Shown here piece by piece: positions 63,256 to 64,000 of a stretch of DNA of 64,000 bases. A program made the translations under genes and the position numbers. Each line of letters opens with the position of its first letter. The stretch's first letter is position 1. The notes under the pieces are model-generated. The model was not told the origin of the DNA and ran no database searches. It was given only the letters and a program-made list of their open reading frames with translations. The DNA comes from Clostridiaceae bacterium (GTDB taxonomy: Bacteria > Bacillota > Clostridia > DSM-8532). Location of the stretch: positions 62,001-126,000 of the forward strand of contig JAAYAD010000078.1 in the NCBI GenBank assembly GCA_012719545.1. Reading direction: 5' to 3'.

Positions 63256-63931
63256 ACACCAATTGCTTAAACAGATTCCATGGATAACCATCCGGCGGAG
63301 GGGATGAAAATTTCATCCTCTCTTTTTTTATGGGGTGGGTTATTTCCATCTGATAGGACCACAGGGCAAGATTCTCTTCCCCGCTTCCTGCAAATCCGTA
63401 CTTAACATCGCCAAAGAGGGGTGTACCGTTATGGGCCATCTGAACACGAATCTGATGGCTTCTTCCTGTAAGGAGCCTTACCTTGACAAGGCTTAAGCCC
63501 TGCTTATGTTCCAGAACCTCGTATTCCAAAATGGCTTCCTTGGAATTTGGTGTATTGGGCTTTACAACCTTTACCTTATTGTTGACTTTGTCTTTAAGAA
63601 GAAAGTCCCTTAAGCGACCCTTCAATACATCCGGGCATCCCTTTACTACGCAGAGATATATTTTTTCAGTTTCATGCTCGCGAATCTGCCAGGAAAGCCT
63701 TGATGCTGCCTTCGAGGTTTTGGCAAAGACCATTACCCCGCCAACTGGCCTGTCAAGCCTGTGTACAAGACCAAGATACACATTTCCGGGCTTATTGTAC
63801 CTTACCTTTAAATCTTCCTTCAGTATATTCAATAAGTCCCTGGCCCCGCTTATGTCCTCCTGTACCGGAACATAGGGTGGCTTTACAACAACAAGCAAAT
63901 GGTTATCTTCGTATAAAATCTTTACACTCAC
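63254..63931 (-). CDS. RluA-family pseudouridine synthase
   Basis: 225 residues from the GTG at 63931, which has AAAAGGG about eight bases upstream; an in-frame GTG 11 codons earlier (63964) lies on the promoter. Motifs: VKILYEDNHLLVVVKPPYVPVQ at the start, the catalytic aspartate in GLVHRLDRPVGGVMVFAKTSKAASRLS (in parts), and LLTGRSHQIRVQMAHNGTPLFGDVKYG. There is no S4 domain, so it is the short RluA/RluC-like class acting on rRNA or tRNA uridines; the exact target is unknown. Converges on the A2M-like gene. Confidence 0.9.
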   Translation of the reverse strand: MSVKILYEDNHLLVVVKPPYVPVQEDISGARDLLNILKEDLKVRYNKPGNVYLGLVHRLDRPVGGVMVFAKTSKAASRLSWQIREHETEKIYLCVVKGCPDVLKGRLRDFLLKDKVNNKVKVVKPNTPNSKEAILEYEVLEHKQGLSLVKVRLLTGRSHQIRVQMAHNGTPLFGDVKYGFAGSGEENLALWSYQMEITHPIKKERMKFSSPPPDGYPWNLFKQLV

Positions 63932-63966
63932 TTTAATTTCCCTTTTGTAAAACGTATTTTCCACTT

Positions 63967-63975
63967 ATTATACCA
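63967..63975 (-). promoter_or_regulatory. Extended -10 promoter of the RluA-family gene
   Basis: TGGTATAAT on the minus strand (63967-63975), an extended -10 without a clear -35, about 35 bases before the chosen GTG start. Confidence 0.45.
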
Positions 63976-64000
63976 CAAAAGCTATGAAATCTTGCCATGC

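Noticed and set aside
1..64000. CRISPR arrays, tRNA or rRNA genes, transposases, phage genes
   Set aside because: None seen on reading both strands: no regularly spaced repeats, no cloverleaf-like or rRNA-like segments, no transposase or integrase motifs.

Overview
The window reads as chromosomal DNA of an anaerobic, saccharolytic, Gram-positive bacterium of class Clostridia. The signs are moderate GC (roughly 40-45% by eye), strong AGGAGG-type ribosome sites, frequent TTG/GTG starts, lipoprotein-type solute-binding proteins, YesM/YesN-type two-component systems, consensus sigma-A promoters, and Clostridia-typical gene pairs such as the TIGR03960/TIGR03936 radical-SAM genes beside an RNase G/E gene. 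A relative of Clostridium cluster III is plausible, but this cannot be settled from the sequence. I saw no rRNA, tRNA, CRISPR array, insertion sequence or prophage.

Layout. (1) 1-9.4 kb, minus strand: a pentose/hexose ABC importer (permease, double ATPase, binding protein) preceded by a second XylF-like binding protein, an AraC-type response regulator, a YesM-type histidine kinase and a membrane-anchored third binding protein. It resembles the clostridial XylFII-LytS-YesN sugar-sensing module. (2) 9.8-17.4 kb, minus strand: housekeeping run nadK-argR-recN-engB-cinA-murJ-recA. recA has its own consensus promoter and a LexA-type box. (3) 17.6-18.1 kb: a small helical protein of unknown function. 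(4) 18.1-29.2 kb: a divergent locus. On the minus strand lie a histidine kinase, an ABC sugar importer (binding protein plus two permeases, no ATPase) and a response regulator. On the plus strand lie a GH94 N,N'-diacetylchitobiose phosphorylase, a hexose-phosphate mutase and a SIS-family aminosugar-phosphate deaminase. Together they suggest regulated uptake and phosphorolysis of chitin disaccharide. (5) 29.4-33.2 kb: a small DMT-like membrane protein, then a YtrABC-like GntR/ABC operon with a perfect 14-bp-arm palindrome just downstream of a TTGACA-17-TATAAT promoter. (6) 33.3-37.1 kb, minus strand: RNase G/E-like protein, TIGR03936 protein, B12-binding radical-SAM protein. (7) 37.3-40.5 kb, plus strand: cobalamin riboswitch with terminator, then btuF-btuC-btuD-like B12 uptake genes; serC converges on them. 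(8) 41.9-55.5 kb: a maltodextrin/starch locus with cytosolic GH13 enzyme, LacI regulator, type I pullulanase, MalE-MalF-MalG-like importer, alpha-amylase lipoprotein, and a chemoreceptor whose promoter carries the same operator type as the starch genes. (9) 55.8-63.2 kb: an M28 peptidase lipoprotein divergent from a 1655-residue alpha-2-macroglobulin-like protein lacking the thioester cysteine. (10) An RluA-family pseudouridine synthase at the right edge.

How it works together. The window is dominated by three carbohydrate modules. Each importer operon has a stem-loop directly after its binding-protein gene, which should give more binding protein than membrane subunits. Two of the three importers (the CUT1-type ones for chitobiose and maltodextrin) have no ATPase gene here and presumably share one encoded elsewhere.
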